NCBI GenBank assembly: GCA_947455215.1
Contig: CANGNA010000026.1
Location: 1 to 55,075 of the forward strand
From: Chitinophagaceae bacterium
Lineage (GTDB): Bacteria; Bacteroidota; Bacteroidia; Chitinophagales; Chitinophagaceae
Length of the DNA: 55,075 nucleotides
Direction: 5' to 3'
Below, in pieces: positions 36,611 through 45,454 of this stretch (positions within the stretch are counted from its first letter, which is position 1; the number at the start of each line of letters is the position of its first letter). The translations under genes and the position numbers were made by a program. Below the pieces are notes generated by a model. It was not told the origin of the DNA, did not search any database, and saw only the letters and a list, made by a program, of their open reading frames with translations.

Positions 36611-37338
36611 ATCAGCTCTAGAAATTTCTGCAAGCCAGCCTTTTTCTGTTCATCAAGTACATACTTTATGTTTTTGGTGTAGTAAGTATGCAAGCTATAG
36701 TCGGGGAATGGATTTGCCGCAATGATCTCGTCCAGGTGATCAAAGCCTTCTGAATTAGCCTTGTCGAAACGCTCGATAAAATCGGCCGGCAGATCTTTGT
36801 TTGCTATCCACGCAGCAAATATAAAATCGAGACCGGTGTACGCTTTCCAGGCCGCCGAAAGATCATATACATACTTGAAATTATCCAGCTGTTGCAGCGC
36901 TCTGTCGCCTATTATCACACCCGCCTCGGTGCCCTGTATCTTATTTATGTAGTCGTTGTCTGCCGACAGGTAAGTAACATCTTTTTTCCAGTAGTTGGCC
37001 AATAGCACCTGTGCCAGGCGAACGGATGTGCGCGATTGATAATCGAGGTAGACCGAGCTGATCTCTTCTATGGGCACGTGGCTAAACAAAGCGACAGATA
37101 CAACATCACCATCCGCGGCAATGCCATAGTTGCTGACTATACGCGCACCGGGTATCTCCGGCATAGCGGCCACCGGCAGCAGCGCCATGTCTATAGCACC
37201 GCTTTTCAACAAGCGGGCCAGGTTGGAGGGATAATCGACAATAAGGTCTATCTCGTCAATTATACTGCTACGTTCTATCCCATACAACAACGGTTTGGTA
37301 TTAAGGTAGCTGACGGCGGCTATCTTTATCTTCTGCAT
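36607..37338 (-). CDS. mqnA: Chorismate dehydratase, futalosine menaquinone pathway
   Basis: 243 residues from ATG at 37338; a TTG at 37395 is in frame but would add an unrelated N-terminus. The family start IKIAAVSYLNTKPLLYGIE is clear, followed by VDYPSNLARLLKSGAIDMALLPVAA and YGIAADGDVVSVALFS, a periplasmic-binding-protein-like fold. MqnA dehydrates chorismate to 3-enolpyruvylbenzoate, the first step of menaquinone synthesis through futalosine. MqnB, MqnC and MqnD are not in the window. MqnD has a similar fold but lacks the SYLNTKPL start. A -7 box and a tandem repeat lie upstream. Confidence 0.92.
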   Translation of the reverse strand: MQKIKIAAVSYLNTKPLLYGIERSSIIDEIDLIVDYPSNLARLLKSGAIDMALLPVAAMPEIPGARIVSNYGIAADGDVVSVALFSHVPIEEISSVYLDYQSRTSVRLAQVLLANYWKKDVTYLSADNDYINKIQGTEAGVIIGDRALQQLDNFKYVYDLSAAWKAYTGLDFIFAAWIANKDLPADFIERFDKANSEGFDHLDEIIAANPFPDYSLHTYYTKNIKYVLDEQKKAGLQKFLELI

Positions 37339-37361
37339 CAGAACTTTTCGGTTAAGCGTGG

Positions 37362-37369
37362 CAAAGATA
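37362..37369 (-). promoter_or_regulatory. Candidate -7 promoter box for mqnA (TATCTTTG)
   Basis: Exact TAnnTTTG on the minus strand, 24 bases above the mqnA ATG. A 10-bp tandem repeat directly abuts it upstream. Confidence 0.5.
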
Positions 37370-37371
37370 GG

Positions 37372-37391
37372 CCACCATACACCACCATACA
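37372..37391 (-). repeat. 10-bp perfect tandem repeat beside the mqnA promoter box
   Basis: TGTATGGTGG occurs twice in direct tandem on the minus strand, two bases above the -7 box. The position is right for an operator, but two copies can also arise by slippage. Confidence 0.5.
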
Positions 37392-37399
37392 GCAATATA

Positions 37400-38665
37400 T
37401 TATTTTCTAATAAACGCTATTATCGCATCGGTGAGGCCGGTCGTAAGTGGCATGGTAGCATTGTGATAGGCAGCACCATTTTCGTCATCATTAGCCACAT
37501 CTCTCAACACATGGTTCATACTGCTGAATGTAAGCAACTGTGCTGACGGCTGGGCCTTCTTCAACTGCTCTGCATGTATTTCGGCCACCTGCATGTCCTT
37601 ATGTCCCTGTATGATCATCACGGGCATTTTCAGCTTTTTTATTTCTTTAGAAGGATCGTATTTGAACCACGAGCGCATATATGGCTGAATAGATGGCCGG
37701 AATACGGTCATCAGTTTAGGGTGGACGTACCGGACATCGTAACCCATTTTAAGACTATCCATAATTACTGCAGCGTTTTGAGCTACATCAGCACCAAGCC
37801 CTGCCACCTGCACCTGTAATACCTTATCTGCCGACTCTGATATACCGGCCAGGGAAATGTATTTCTTCACATTTTCCTTTTGGGCGGCCAGCATACCTAC
37901 CAGGGAACCCTCGCTATGGCCTATCACATATACGCCAGAGAAGCGGCTATCAGCATTCAGCATTTTTATGAACACTTCAGCATCACCCACCATATCCTCG
38001 AAGCGGGCATCAGCTTCATTGATATTTGCAGCCTGGCTGGCACCTATGCCACGCTTATCGTACCGTACACAGGCGATACCTGCATTGCGCAACGAATCGG
38101 CGAGAATGCGATATATATAGGTAGTCATGCCCATATTATTGTTGCCGTTCCTGTCCGTAGGGCCGGAACCTGCTATTAATAACACTACCGGTACTTTGCC
38201 GGCGGATTCCGGCATTGTAAGCGTGCCGTGCAATATAACATTCCCATTGGTTGCGGTCACCTCAGATGCGCCCTTTTCAGGTATTATGGAATCTTCCCTT
38301 TTATCAGGCACAAAACGGAACACATCCAACTTATCCAACGAATCAATGGAGGCAATCAGCACGAGGCTGGCGCCTTCACTGAACAGCGACCGGTAATATA
38401 TCATCTTACCATCCTGCCTCATATACTCATATCCGCTAAAAACACCCACCCTTTCGTGCAACTGGGCAACCATTTCCTTCACCTTTTCCAGCGGCATTAG
38501 TTGCTTTATGCGCGGCGACATCAGGTTAAACAGGCTATCGGCTTGTTTGGTGTTATAGAATTTCTGAAACTGCTTTACTGCATAGTCGGCCTTGCGGTGG
38601 TCCTGGGCAGCAACATTAATAACAAAACCGGCAAAAAGCACTATTGTAGTGATCAGTTTTTTCAT
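37400..38665 (-). CDS. Exported alpha/beta hydrolase with DUF3887-like N-terminal domain
   Basis: 421 residues from ATG at 38665; the TTG two codons upstream is ignored. Signal peptide MKKLITTIVLFAGFVINVAA, then residues about 22-115 form a DUF3887-like domain (FNTKQADSLFNLM type helix-strand pattern). The rest is an alpha/beta hydrolase. The oxyanion region is LLIAGSGPTDRNGNN, the nucleophile elbow GHSEGS, and the late His is in SSMNHVLRD. It is expected to hydrolyse an ester or peptide in the periplasm; substrate unknown. It is divergent from the lipoprotein gene at 38760, with a -7 box at 38694-38701. Confidence 0.87.
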   Translation of the reverse strand: MKKLITTIVLFAGFVINVAAQDHRKADYAVKQFQKFYNTKQADSLFNLMSPRIKQLMPLEKVKEMVAQLHERVGVFSGYEYMRQDGKMIYYRSLFSEGASLVLIASIDSLDKLDVFRFVPDKREDSIIPEKGASEVTATNGNVILHGTLTMPESAGKVPVVLLIAGSGPTDRNGNNNMGMTTYIYRILADSLRNAGIACVRYDKRGIGASQAANINEADARFEDMVGDAEVFIKMLNADSRFSGVYVIGHSEGSLVGMLAAQKENVKKYISLAGISESADKVLQVQVAGLGADVAQNAAVIMDSLKMGYDVRYVHPKLMTVFRPSIQPYMRSWFKYDPSKEIKKLKMPVMIIQGHKDMQVAEIHAEQLKKAQPSAQLLTFSSMNHVLRDVANDDENGAAYHNATMPLTTGLTDAIIAFIRK

Positions 38666-38693
38666 TTGCAAAAATTATCTTTGAGCGGAAACG

Positions 38694-38701
38694 CAAAAGT
38701 A
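38694..38701 (-). promoter_or_regulatory. Candidate -7 promoter box for the hydrolase gene (TACTTTTG)
   Basis: Exact TAnnTTTG on the minus strand, 29 bases above the ATG at 38665, in the 94-base divergent gap. Confidence 0.5.
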
Positions 38702-38759
38702 GCTAATGTTAACCATCTCTGATATTGGTTAGTTCTACCCAATTTGCTAAACACATAAC

Positions 38760-39335
38760 ATGAGCGTACGATATATCATTACTATTCTCCTTGCGATCAC
38801 CTTTTGGTCGTGTAACAATAACCCTGATCCTAACAAGGGCATCAACCTTATAGAAAACCCTAATATTAAACTGCGTGATACCGCGTTCGAGCAATATCAT
38901 AAAGGCAATCTTTTCTCCCCTCATATTGTCAGGATAGATAACAATAAGCAGCCGGCTTACATGAAGATCGATTCGATATATTTTAATGTAAAAAGCCTGG
39001 ACAAGAATACAAGAGCTGATTATTACAAACAGGTAATTGCACTACAACCTGAAGATGAACTGGAAGCGCATCGGCGTGTATGGGGGATAAAAGAAGTGCG
39101 GGCGATGCAGCAGAGCGATGGCGGACCGGGTACCATAGTTAGCTGGACAAAAGATATCCTGGATGCAAAAAGCGGTTATTACCTTATAGAACTGAAAAGG
39201 AACGATGTTGAAGAAATGTCGCAGGTATATGGCATTTCTGTATTCCGGGTAAGATTGCATCCCGCATCAATGGAGATAGGCGATGAAAGCGGGTACTTTG
39301 TATCGCTTGAAGCATGGCGGCGCACACAGAAATAA
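38760..39335 (+). CDS. Predicted lipoprotein of unknown function
   Basis: 191 residues. Signal MSVRYIITILLAITFWSC with lipobox FWSC (Cys18). The mature protein is mixed alpha/beta with a central YYKQVIALQPEDELEAHRRVWG and a C-terminal VYGISVFRVRLHPASMEIG strand pair. I recognise no domain. It is followed after 61 bases by the YfhO-like gene in the same direction and could share its transcript, although a promoter-like TTTTACTTTG just before that gene suggests otherwise. Confidence 0.7.
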   Translation: MSVRYIITILLAITFWSCNNNPDPNKGINLIENPNIKLRDTAFEQYHKGNLFSPHIVRIDNNKQPAYMKIDSIYFNVKSLDKNTRADYYKQVIALQPEDELEAHRRVWGIKEVRAMQQSDGGPGTIVSWTKDILDAKSGYYLIELKRNDVEEMSQVYGISVFRVRLHPASMEIGDESGYFVSLEAWRRTQK

Positions 39336-39396
39336 CAACCGGACAACTGTATTTTCGGGGATTTGCTATTGTTATAAATCGTTTTTACTTTGCGGT

Positions 39397-41898
39397 ATGG
39401 CAAAACAGAAAAAGGCCGATGGGGCAAAAAAGCAAGAACAGGCTCCTGCCCCCCAACCTGCCAGGGCACCTCAACCGCAGGTATCTGCCCCTGAACAAAG
39501 AACACAAGTGAATAACCAGCTTTTAGAGAAGCTGAAAGGTAAAGAATTGCCATTGCTACTCTTTACGGCTGTATTGAGTTGCATTATCATATTCTATGAT
39601 TTCATTGCAGGAGACAAAGTATATCTGTATAAGGATATAGGTAGCGATTCTGTGAATATCTACTACCCCTGGCTGGTGCAAATAAGCGACTATATAAAAA
39701 ACAATGGCGTACCCACCTGGTCGTTCTCGCAGGGGATGGGGCAAAATATGTTTCCCTTATGGCTAGGCGATTTCTTTTCTAACCTGATCACGCTCTTTTT
39801 TAGCAAAGAGAAATTGCCGTATCTATTAGCTATTGTTGAGATAGTAAAAATAATACTCAGCAGTTTTGTGTTCTTTAAATACCTGTGCGAGCTAAAGATG
39901 AGCAGGTTTGTTGCTGGTATTGGAGGGTTTCTTTTTGCTTTTTGCGGCTATATCATACTTGGTGGTTGCTGGACGATCTTTTCATCAGAGGCACTATATG
40001 TTGCGGTGATCTTATATGGTTTTGAAAGGTGGCTTAACCATAACAAGATACTTTGGTTTGTGCTGGGTATTTGTGCACTGGCTTTTCTGCAACCATTCTT
40101 TTTATATCCATACACGCTTTTCCTTGCTGCCTACATCCCTGTTCGCTATAACGACGTAAATGACGGTCAGTGGAACAAGTTTCCATTGTTTATTGCTAAG
40201 ACAATAGGGCTTGCAGTAGTTGCTGTAGCCATTAGCGCCTACCAGCTTTTCCCAGACCTGTTGCAATATATTGAAAGCCCCAGGGTTGGCGGCGACGCAT
40301 CGCTGGTGAGTGCGTTGAAGACCCAGCCGATGTTTGGCATAACCGATCCGGCCCTGCGCTTTACCACCACATTCCGCGCATTTGGCAGCGACATGCTGGG
40401 CACAGGCAGCGATTTTAAAGGCTGGCAGAACTACCTGGAAGCGCCGCTATTCTATTGCGGTATATTGTGCCTTGTAGCTTTCCCTCAGGCATTTCTTGCC
40501 TTTAATAAAAAGCAAAAGATCGCCTGGAGCATTTTTGCGGCACTGTTCGTTCTACCCATTTTCTTCCCTTACTTCAGATACATTTTCTGGGCGTTTAGCG
40601 GTAATTACTTCAGGGCATATTCACTGGTGGTAACACTCATGTTGCTCATCTTTGCGATTAAGGGTCTTGATCATGTCATCAAAACAAAGAAGATCAATCT
40701 TATTGTGCTCGGGGTTACTGTAGCTTTCCTGCTGATGTTGCTGTTCAGCCCTGCGGCAGATTTCGAGCCTGCTATCAACCAGGGCATGCGCTCTACCTCA
40801 ACCCTGCTGGTGCTGCTGTATGCCGGCATTCTGTGGGCGTTGACCAGGGACAATCTGCGTGTGATCAGTTCTTTACTGTTGATCGTATTTTGCTTCGGAG
40901 AGATGATCTTTTACTCTTCTACGACCATTAACCAAAGAGAAAATGTTACAGGGCAAGAGCTGACCGAAAAAGTGGGCTATAACGACTACAGCATAGAAGC
41001 AATAAAATATATAAGAGACCACGATAAAGGATTTTATAGGATCAATAAAGACTACCGCTCAGGGCCGGCAATACATGCCAGTTTCAATGACGCCAAAATG
41101 CAGGGTTACTACGGCACCCAATCTTACCATTCATTCAACCAGATCAATTATGTCCGCTTTCTCGGGATCATGGGCATCATCGACACGAAAGACGAATTGC
41201 AAACACGCTGGATAAATGGATTCCTTGAACGGCCGCTGATGCTATCGATCACATCAGGAAAATATATCTTGGCAAAAAAAACCGAACCTCTACGTAAAAT
41301 GTTCGGGTACGATTCTCTGACGAAGATCGGAGACGTAAGCATATTCAGAAACAAATACTCCCAGCCATTGGCGGTAGCTTATGAGCAGGGGCTGGATGAA
41401 ACAACATTTAAAACCCTGAGCCAGGGTCAAAAGGATATTTACCTCTTCAAAGGATGTGTTATAGACTCCGGCGACAATGAGGCATCCACTGCTGTTAAGA
41501 AATACAACATAGCAGACACAGCAGTGCCAACGACCATGGACCTGTACTATCAATCGGCAGACGCACTCGCTAAAAAAGGCCTTACTATCACTCAGTTCAA
41601 AGAAGACCATATCACCGGAACCATTACCACCCAGGTATCATCAATACTGTTCTATTCGATCCCATTCGATGCAGGTTGGACAGCAAAGGTGAATGGCAAA
41701 GAAGTGAAACTGCACAGGGTGAATTGTGGTTTTATCGGCGTGGTATTACCAGCCGGCAACAATACTATTGAACTGTCGTTTACACCGCGCTACATGAAGA
41801 TGGGAGGAATGGTTTCTTTAATCTCTATTCTTGTGTTCATAGCGCTGCTGGCACTTGCCCGTAAATTTACTACGTCAAATAAACCAGCTGCGGAATAA
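39397..41898 (+). CDS. YfhO-like polytopic membrane protein (GT-C superfamily)
   Basis: 833 residues from ATG at 39397. The frame opens at 39283, overlapping the lipoprotein gene, but the internal Met begins a natural lysine/alanine/proline-rich cytosolic tail (MAKQKKADG). About 12-13 spans follow from residue 50, with a first loop (YLYKDIGSDSVNIYYPW, FSQGMGQNMFP) typical of YfhO family proteins, and a soluble C-terminal domain from about 530. Bacillus YfhO acts in cell-wall polymer glycosylation with polyprenyl-phosphate sugars; a similar role is likely here. Its TAA overlaps the next ATG by one base, placing it at the head of the sugar operon. Confidence 0.87.
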   Translation: MAKQKKADGAKKQEQAPAPQPARAPQPQVSAPEQRTQVNNQLLEKLKGKELPLLLFTAVLSCIIIFYDFIAGDKVYLYKDIGSDSVNIYYPWLVQISDYIKNNGVPTWSFSQGMGQNMFPLWLGDFFSNLITLFFSKEKLPYLLAIVEIVKIILSSFVFFKYLCELKMSRFVAGIGGFLFAFCGYIILGGCWTIFSSEALYVAVILYGFERWLNHNKILWFVLGICALAFLQPFFLYPYTLFLAAYIPVRYNDVNDGQWNKFPLFIAKTIGLAVVAVAISAYQLFPDLLQYIESPRVGGDASLVSALKTQPMFGITDPALRFTTTFRAFGSDMLGTGSDFKGWQNYLEAPLFYCGILCLVAFPQAFLAFNKKQKIAWSIFAALFVLPIFFPYFRYIFWAFSGNYFRAYSLVVTLMLLIFAIKGLDHVIKTKKINLIVLGVTVAFLLMLLFSPAADFEPAINQGMRSTSTLLVLLYAGILWALTRDNLRVISSLLLIVFCFGEMIFYSSTTINQRENVTGQELTEKVGYNDYSIEAIKYIRDHDKGFYRINKDYRSGPAIHASFNDAKMQGYYGTQSYHSFNQINYVRFLGIMGIIDTKDELQTRWINGFLERPLMLSITSGKYILAKKTEPLRKMFGYDSLTKIGDVSIFRNKYSQPLAVAYEQGLDETTFKTLSQGQKDIYLFKGCVIDSGDNEASTAVKKYNIADTAVPTTMDLYYQSADALAKKGLTITQFKEDHITGTITTQVSSILFYSIPFDAGWTAKVNGKEVKLHRVNCGFIGVVLPAGNNTIELSFTPRYMKMGGMVSLISILVFIALLALARKFTTSNKPAAE

Positions 41899-42782
41899 TG
41901 AAAAAGATACTCATCACTGGCGGCACTGGGTTCATAGGCCGTAACATTACCGAATCGTACCTTGTCAATAAGTATGAACTTGTTGCCCCGCGACGCAGCG
42001 AGCTAAACCTTGCTGACGACGACAGTATTCAACAGTACTTCGCTAAGCACAGCTTCGATGTCGTGATCCATTCGGCAGCCAAACCGGGGCACCGCAACGC
42101 GGGCGATACATCGAGCCTGTTGCTCACCAATTCCCGGATGATGTCGTGGTTGCTTAAGTACCAGGACAGATGGGGTAAATTGCTAAACATGGGCAGCGGT
42201 GCGGTATACGATATGCGCAATTATCAGCCGAAAATGAAGGAGTCGTACTTTGGCACCAACATACCGGCTGATGAGCATGGCTATAACAAATACATGTTCG
42301 GCAAACTATTGCCCACGCTGGAACATGTCTACGATTTCAGGATATTCGGCATATATGGTAAGTATGAAGATTACGCGATAAGATTTATATCAAATGCCAT
42401 CTGCAAAGCCCTGTTCGATCAGCCAATAACACTGAGGCAAAACAGGAAATTCGATTATCTGTTTATTGACGACCTGATGCCCATACTGGAGTACTTTATT
42501 GAACATGACCCTACCGATAAGGCGTTCAATATTACACCCGACAGCTCAGTTGGTCTGCTCGACATAGCGCATACTGTACAAAACATAGATGGCAATAAAG
42601 TACAAGTAAAGGTAGCGCAGGAGGGCATCGGCATGGAATATAGTGGCGATAACCGCCTGCTGCGTTCCACCATGAAAACAGTTAATTTTACCCCGATAGA
42701 GTACGGAATAAAAAAACTCTACGATTGGTATGCAGCCAATAAAGAGACATTGAATAAAGAGTTGCTCATTTCTGACAAGTAA
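41898..42782 (+). CDS. NAD-dependent nucleotide-sugar epimerase/dehydratase (extended SDR)
   Basis: 294 residues. The NAD-binding motif GGTGFIG is near residue 8, the Ser region is NMGSGAVYD and the catalytic YxxxK is in YNKYMFGK. The core is SDR, shorter than GalE/RmlB enzymes (about 330). It should act on an NDP-sugar at C4 or by 4,6-dehydration, epimerisation or reduction. It lies one base into the YfhO-like stop and five bases before the TPP enzyme, so all are translated from one message. Substrate unknown; context suggests the first or last redox step of an unusual sugar. Confidence 0.87.
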   Translation: MKKILITGGTGFIGRNITESYLVNKYELVAPRRSELNLADDDSIQQYFAKHSFDVVIHSAAKPGHRNAGDTSSLLLTNSRMMSWLLKYQDRWGKLLNMGSGAVYDMRNYQPKMKESYFGTNIPADEHGYNKYMFGKLLPTLEHVYDFRIFGIYGKYEDYAIRFISNAICKALFDQPITLRQNRKFDYLFIDDLMPILEYFIEHDPTDKAFNITPDSSVGLLDIAHTVQNIDGNKVQVKVAQEGIGMEYSGDNRLLRSTMKTVNFTPIEYGIKKLYDWYAANKETLNKELLISDK

Positions 42783-42787
42783 GACAA

Positions 42788-44584
42788 ATGATAAAAGTTA
42801 CCGAATATATAGCCCAGCGATTAAAAGAGTATGGTGTGGAACACGTATTTATGGTTACGGGCGGCGGAGCCATGCACCTGAACGATTCCCTGGGTAAACA
42901 TCTTACCTACATTTGCAACCACCACGAACAGGCCTGCGCCATAGCTGCCGAAGGATATGCCCGCACCGGCAACAGGCTGGCCGTTGTGAACGTGACCACC
43001 GGCCCCGGTGGGCTGAATGCACTGAACGGTGTAATGGGACAGTGGACAGATTCTGTTCCTGTACTTTACTTGTCGGGCCAGGTGAAATTTGAGACCACCA
43101 TACATGCCTGCCCGGAAATAAAAGGATTAAGGCAACTGGGAGACCAGGAGGTGGACATCATAAAAGTGGTCTCTCCTATCACTAAGTTCTCCAAAATGAT
43201 AACGGATGCCAACGACATACGTTACTACCTGGAGAAGGCCATTCATGAAGCAACAACCGGCCGCCCGGGTCCCGTTTGGCTGGATGTGCCCATGAATATA
43301 CAGGGAGCTATTATTGATGAGACACAACTAAAGGGCTACACGCCCGAAGCTGCTAATACAACTACAGGACTGGAAAACATACCGGCAATAGTTGAAAAGC
43401 TGAAGGCCGCTAAACGACCAGTGATACTTGCCGGCCATGGCATCCGCATAGCAGGGGCAGTAAAAGACCTGATGGATCTGCTTGCTGTTGCAGACATACC
43501 GGTGGTAACTACTTTTAATGGTATAGACGTCATCGGCGAGGACCATAAAAACTATATTGGCCGCTTTGGTACTCTGGGCAACCGTGCCGGCAACTTCTGC
43601 GTGCAAAATGCAGATGTACTGCTGACCATAGGCACCAGGAACAACATAAGGCAGGTAAGCTACAACTGGGAGTATTTTGCCCGGGAAGCTTATAAGATAA
43701 TTGTAGACATAGACCCGGCTGAACTGCAAAAACCTACGGTAAAACCAGACATGCCTGTTTGTGCCGATGCCGGAGCATTCCTTAAGGCTTTAGTAGCCGA
43801 AGCGGGGAACTCTTTGGCAGGAAAAGACGCAGAATGGCTTGCCTGGAATAAAGTAAGAAAAAACAAATATCCAACTGTTCTGCCAGCCTACCTGCAGGCG
43901 ACAGATGGCGTACACCCCTATGTATTTATGGATATATTAGGAAATTGCCTGCCTGAAGGTGCGGTTTGCGTAACAGCAGATGGTACTGCATGTGTAGGCC
44001 CATTCCAGGCGATGCCGGTAAAAAGTAAGTTCCGCATTTTCTGGAACAGTGGCTGTGCCTCTATGGGCTATGAGCTGCCCGCAGCGGTAGGTGCCTGCGT
44101 GGCCAACGGGATGAAGGATGTGGTGTGTATTGCCGGTGATGGCAGCATACAAATGAACATACAGGAGCTGCAGACCATCATACACTACCAGATGCCGGTA
44201 AAGATCATTTACCTGAACAACGACGGCTACATATCTATAAAACAAACACAGGATGGCTTCTTTGGCGGCCACCGAGTAGGCAGCGACCCACGGTCGGGCG
44301 TAAGCTTCCCGGACATTACCAAACTCGGCAATGCGTACGGGTTCACCATGGCGCGGATCACAGGGCATACCGATCTTGAAAAACAAATAAAAGATTTCCT
44401 GGCAACACCCGGTCCTGCCATATGCGAGGTGATACTTACGGAAGATTATAAATTCCTGCCAAAAGTATCATCAAAAAAGCTGGACGATGGCCGTATGGTA
44501 TCGGCACCGCTGGAAGACCTGGCACCGTTTATGGACAGGGAGGAATTCCGCAGTAATCTGTTTATTAAAGAGGTAAATTCTTAA
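42788..44584 (+). CDS. Thiamine-diphosphate enzyme of the acetolactate synthase family, polysaccharide-cluster type
   Basis: 598 residues with the three domains of this family: N-terminal PYR (catalytic Glu47 in YICNHHEQACA), central (about 190-335, VILAGHGIRIAG) and C-terminal PP domain with GDGSIQMN (G450-G452) and NND, which bind ThDP-Mg. Length fits IlvB-like catalytic subunits, but no regulatory subunit (ilvN) or branched-chain amino-acid gene is nearby. Related precedents include YerE, which adds an acetyl branch to a 4-keto-deoxysugar, and IolD, which opens a cyclohexanedione ring. In this operon an activity on sugar or cyclitol carbon skeletons is more likely than acetolactate synthesis. 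That is inference. Confidence 0.88.
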   Translation: MIKVTEYIAQRLKEYGVEHVFMVTGGGAMHLNDSLGKHLTYICNHHEQACAIAAEGYARTGNRLAVVNVTTGPGGLNALNGVMGQWTDSVPVLYLSGQVKFETTIHACPEIKGLRQLGDQEVDIIKVVSPITKFSKMITDANDIRYYLEKAIHEATTGRPGPVWLDVPMNIQGAIIDETQLKGYTPEAANTTTGLENIPAIVEKLKAAKRPVILAGHGIRIAGAVKDLMDLLAVADIPVVTTFNGIDVIGEDHKNYIGRFGTLGNRAGNFCVQNADVLLTIGTRNNIRQVSYNWEYFAREAYKIIVDIDPAELQKPTVKPDMPVCADAGAFLKALVAEAGNSLAGKDAEWLAWNKVRKNKYPTVLPAYLQATDGVHPYVFMDILGNCLPEGAVCVTADGTACVGPFQAMPVKSKFRIFWNSGCASMGYELPAAVGACVANGMKDVVCIAGDGSIQMNIQELQTIIHYQMPVKIIYLNNDGYISIKQTQDGFFGGHRVGSDPRSGVSFPDITKLGNAYGFTMARITGHTDLEKQIKDFLATPGPAICEVILTEDYKFLPKVSSKKLDDGRMVSAPLEDLAPFMDREEFRSNLFIKEVNS

Positions 44585-44632
44585 AATTTACTACTTTAGT
44601 GGTTCATTTAATAATATAAAACACACCCCAAC

Positions 44633-45454
44633 GTGAATCTATTAGAAAGGAAAATGGTTGACCAATTGAAGGATTTGAAAGAAAATCACTTCGCAATTGG
44701 CATAAAAGCTGAGTTTGAAGCTGAAGGAACCCGTTTGGAAGAAGCCCTGCGCCTGAAGGAAGTTATTACAAAAGCAGGCCTGGACCTGACTATTAAAATA
44801 GGTGGCTGCGAAGCATTGAAGGACATGTATGATTCGCGTTCTATCGGTGTTACACGGATAGTAGGCCCCATGATAGAAACACCATATGCGCTGAAGAAAT
44901 TTTTGGCATGCGCTAACCTAGCTTTCCCTGAAGATGAAAGAAAAGAAGTTGATTTCCTGATCAATGTAGAAACTATCTCTACTGTTAAGAATTTCGACGA
45001 AATGCTGCAGCTGCCTAACATCAGCGAACTGAAAGGTGTTGTAGTAGGCCGCGTGGACATGACAGGTTCTATGGGGCTGACACGAAACGACATCAACTCT
45101 GACGCTATCCTGAAGATATGTGACGAGGTATTGGTAAAAGCCAAGAAGTTCAACGGTATGGAGTGCGTAATAGGAGGCGGTGTTTCTGCTGATTCGCTTC
45201 CATTCTTCGACAACCTGACGGCTAACCACCTCGATAAGTTCGAAACACGTAAGGTATTGTTCGATGCGCGCCAGGCAACTTTAGCCAATGGTGGTGATAA
45301 GGGCATACTGAAAGCAGTAGGCTTCGAACTGATGTGGCTGAAGAATAAGCGTAACTTCTACGGTATGATCTACAAAGAAGATGAGAACCGCATAGAAATG
45401 CTGCAGGCACGTTACGATAAGCTGATAGCACAAGCAGGTGGCAAATATGAATAA
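44633..45454 (+). CDS. HpcH/HpaI-type aldolase
   Basis: 273 residues, GTG start at 44633; ATG eight codons later is the alternative. TIM-barrel class II aldolase family: IKAEFEAEGTR, KIGGCEALKD, GVTRIVGPMIETPYA, metal ligand E113 in NVETIST and D142 in VVGRVDMTGSMG, which replaces the usual GPxDLS loop. Family members join or cleave pyruvate (or oxaloacetate) and an aldehyde. It lies 48 bases after the TPP gene and overlaps the SDR gene by 8 bases (ATGAATAA). In this setting it could form a 2-keto-3-deoxy sugar acid or feed the cyclase. Substrate unknown. Confidence 0.87.
   Translation: MNLLERKMVDQLKDLKENHFAIGIKAEFEAEGTRLEEALRLKEVITKAGLDLTIKIGGCEALKDMYDSRSIGVTRIVGPMIETPYALKKFLACANLAFPEDERKEVDFLINVETISTVKNFDEMLQLPNISELKGVVVGRVDMTGSMGLTRNDINSDAILKICDEVLVKAKKFNGMECVIGGGVSADSLPFFDNLTANHLDKFETRKVLFDARQATLANGGDKGILKAVGFELMWLKNKRNFYGMIYKEDENRIEMLQARYDKLIAQAGGKYE

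Noticed and set aside
39283-39396. Longer N-terminus for the YfhO-like protein
   Set aside because: It would overlap the lipoprotein gene by 53 bases and precede a natural lysine-rich start; the ATG at 39397 is better.
44686-45306. A 206-residue open frame antisense to the aldolase gene
   Set aside because: Serine/arginine-rich translation with no domain, complementary to a conserved aldolase in a tightly packed operon.
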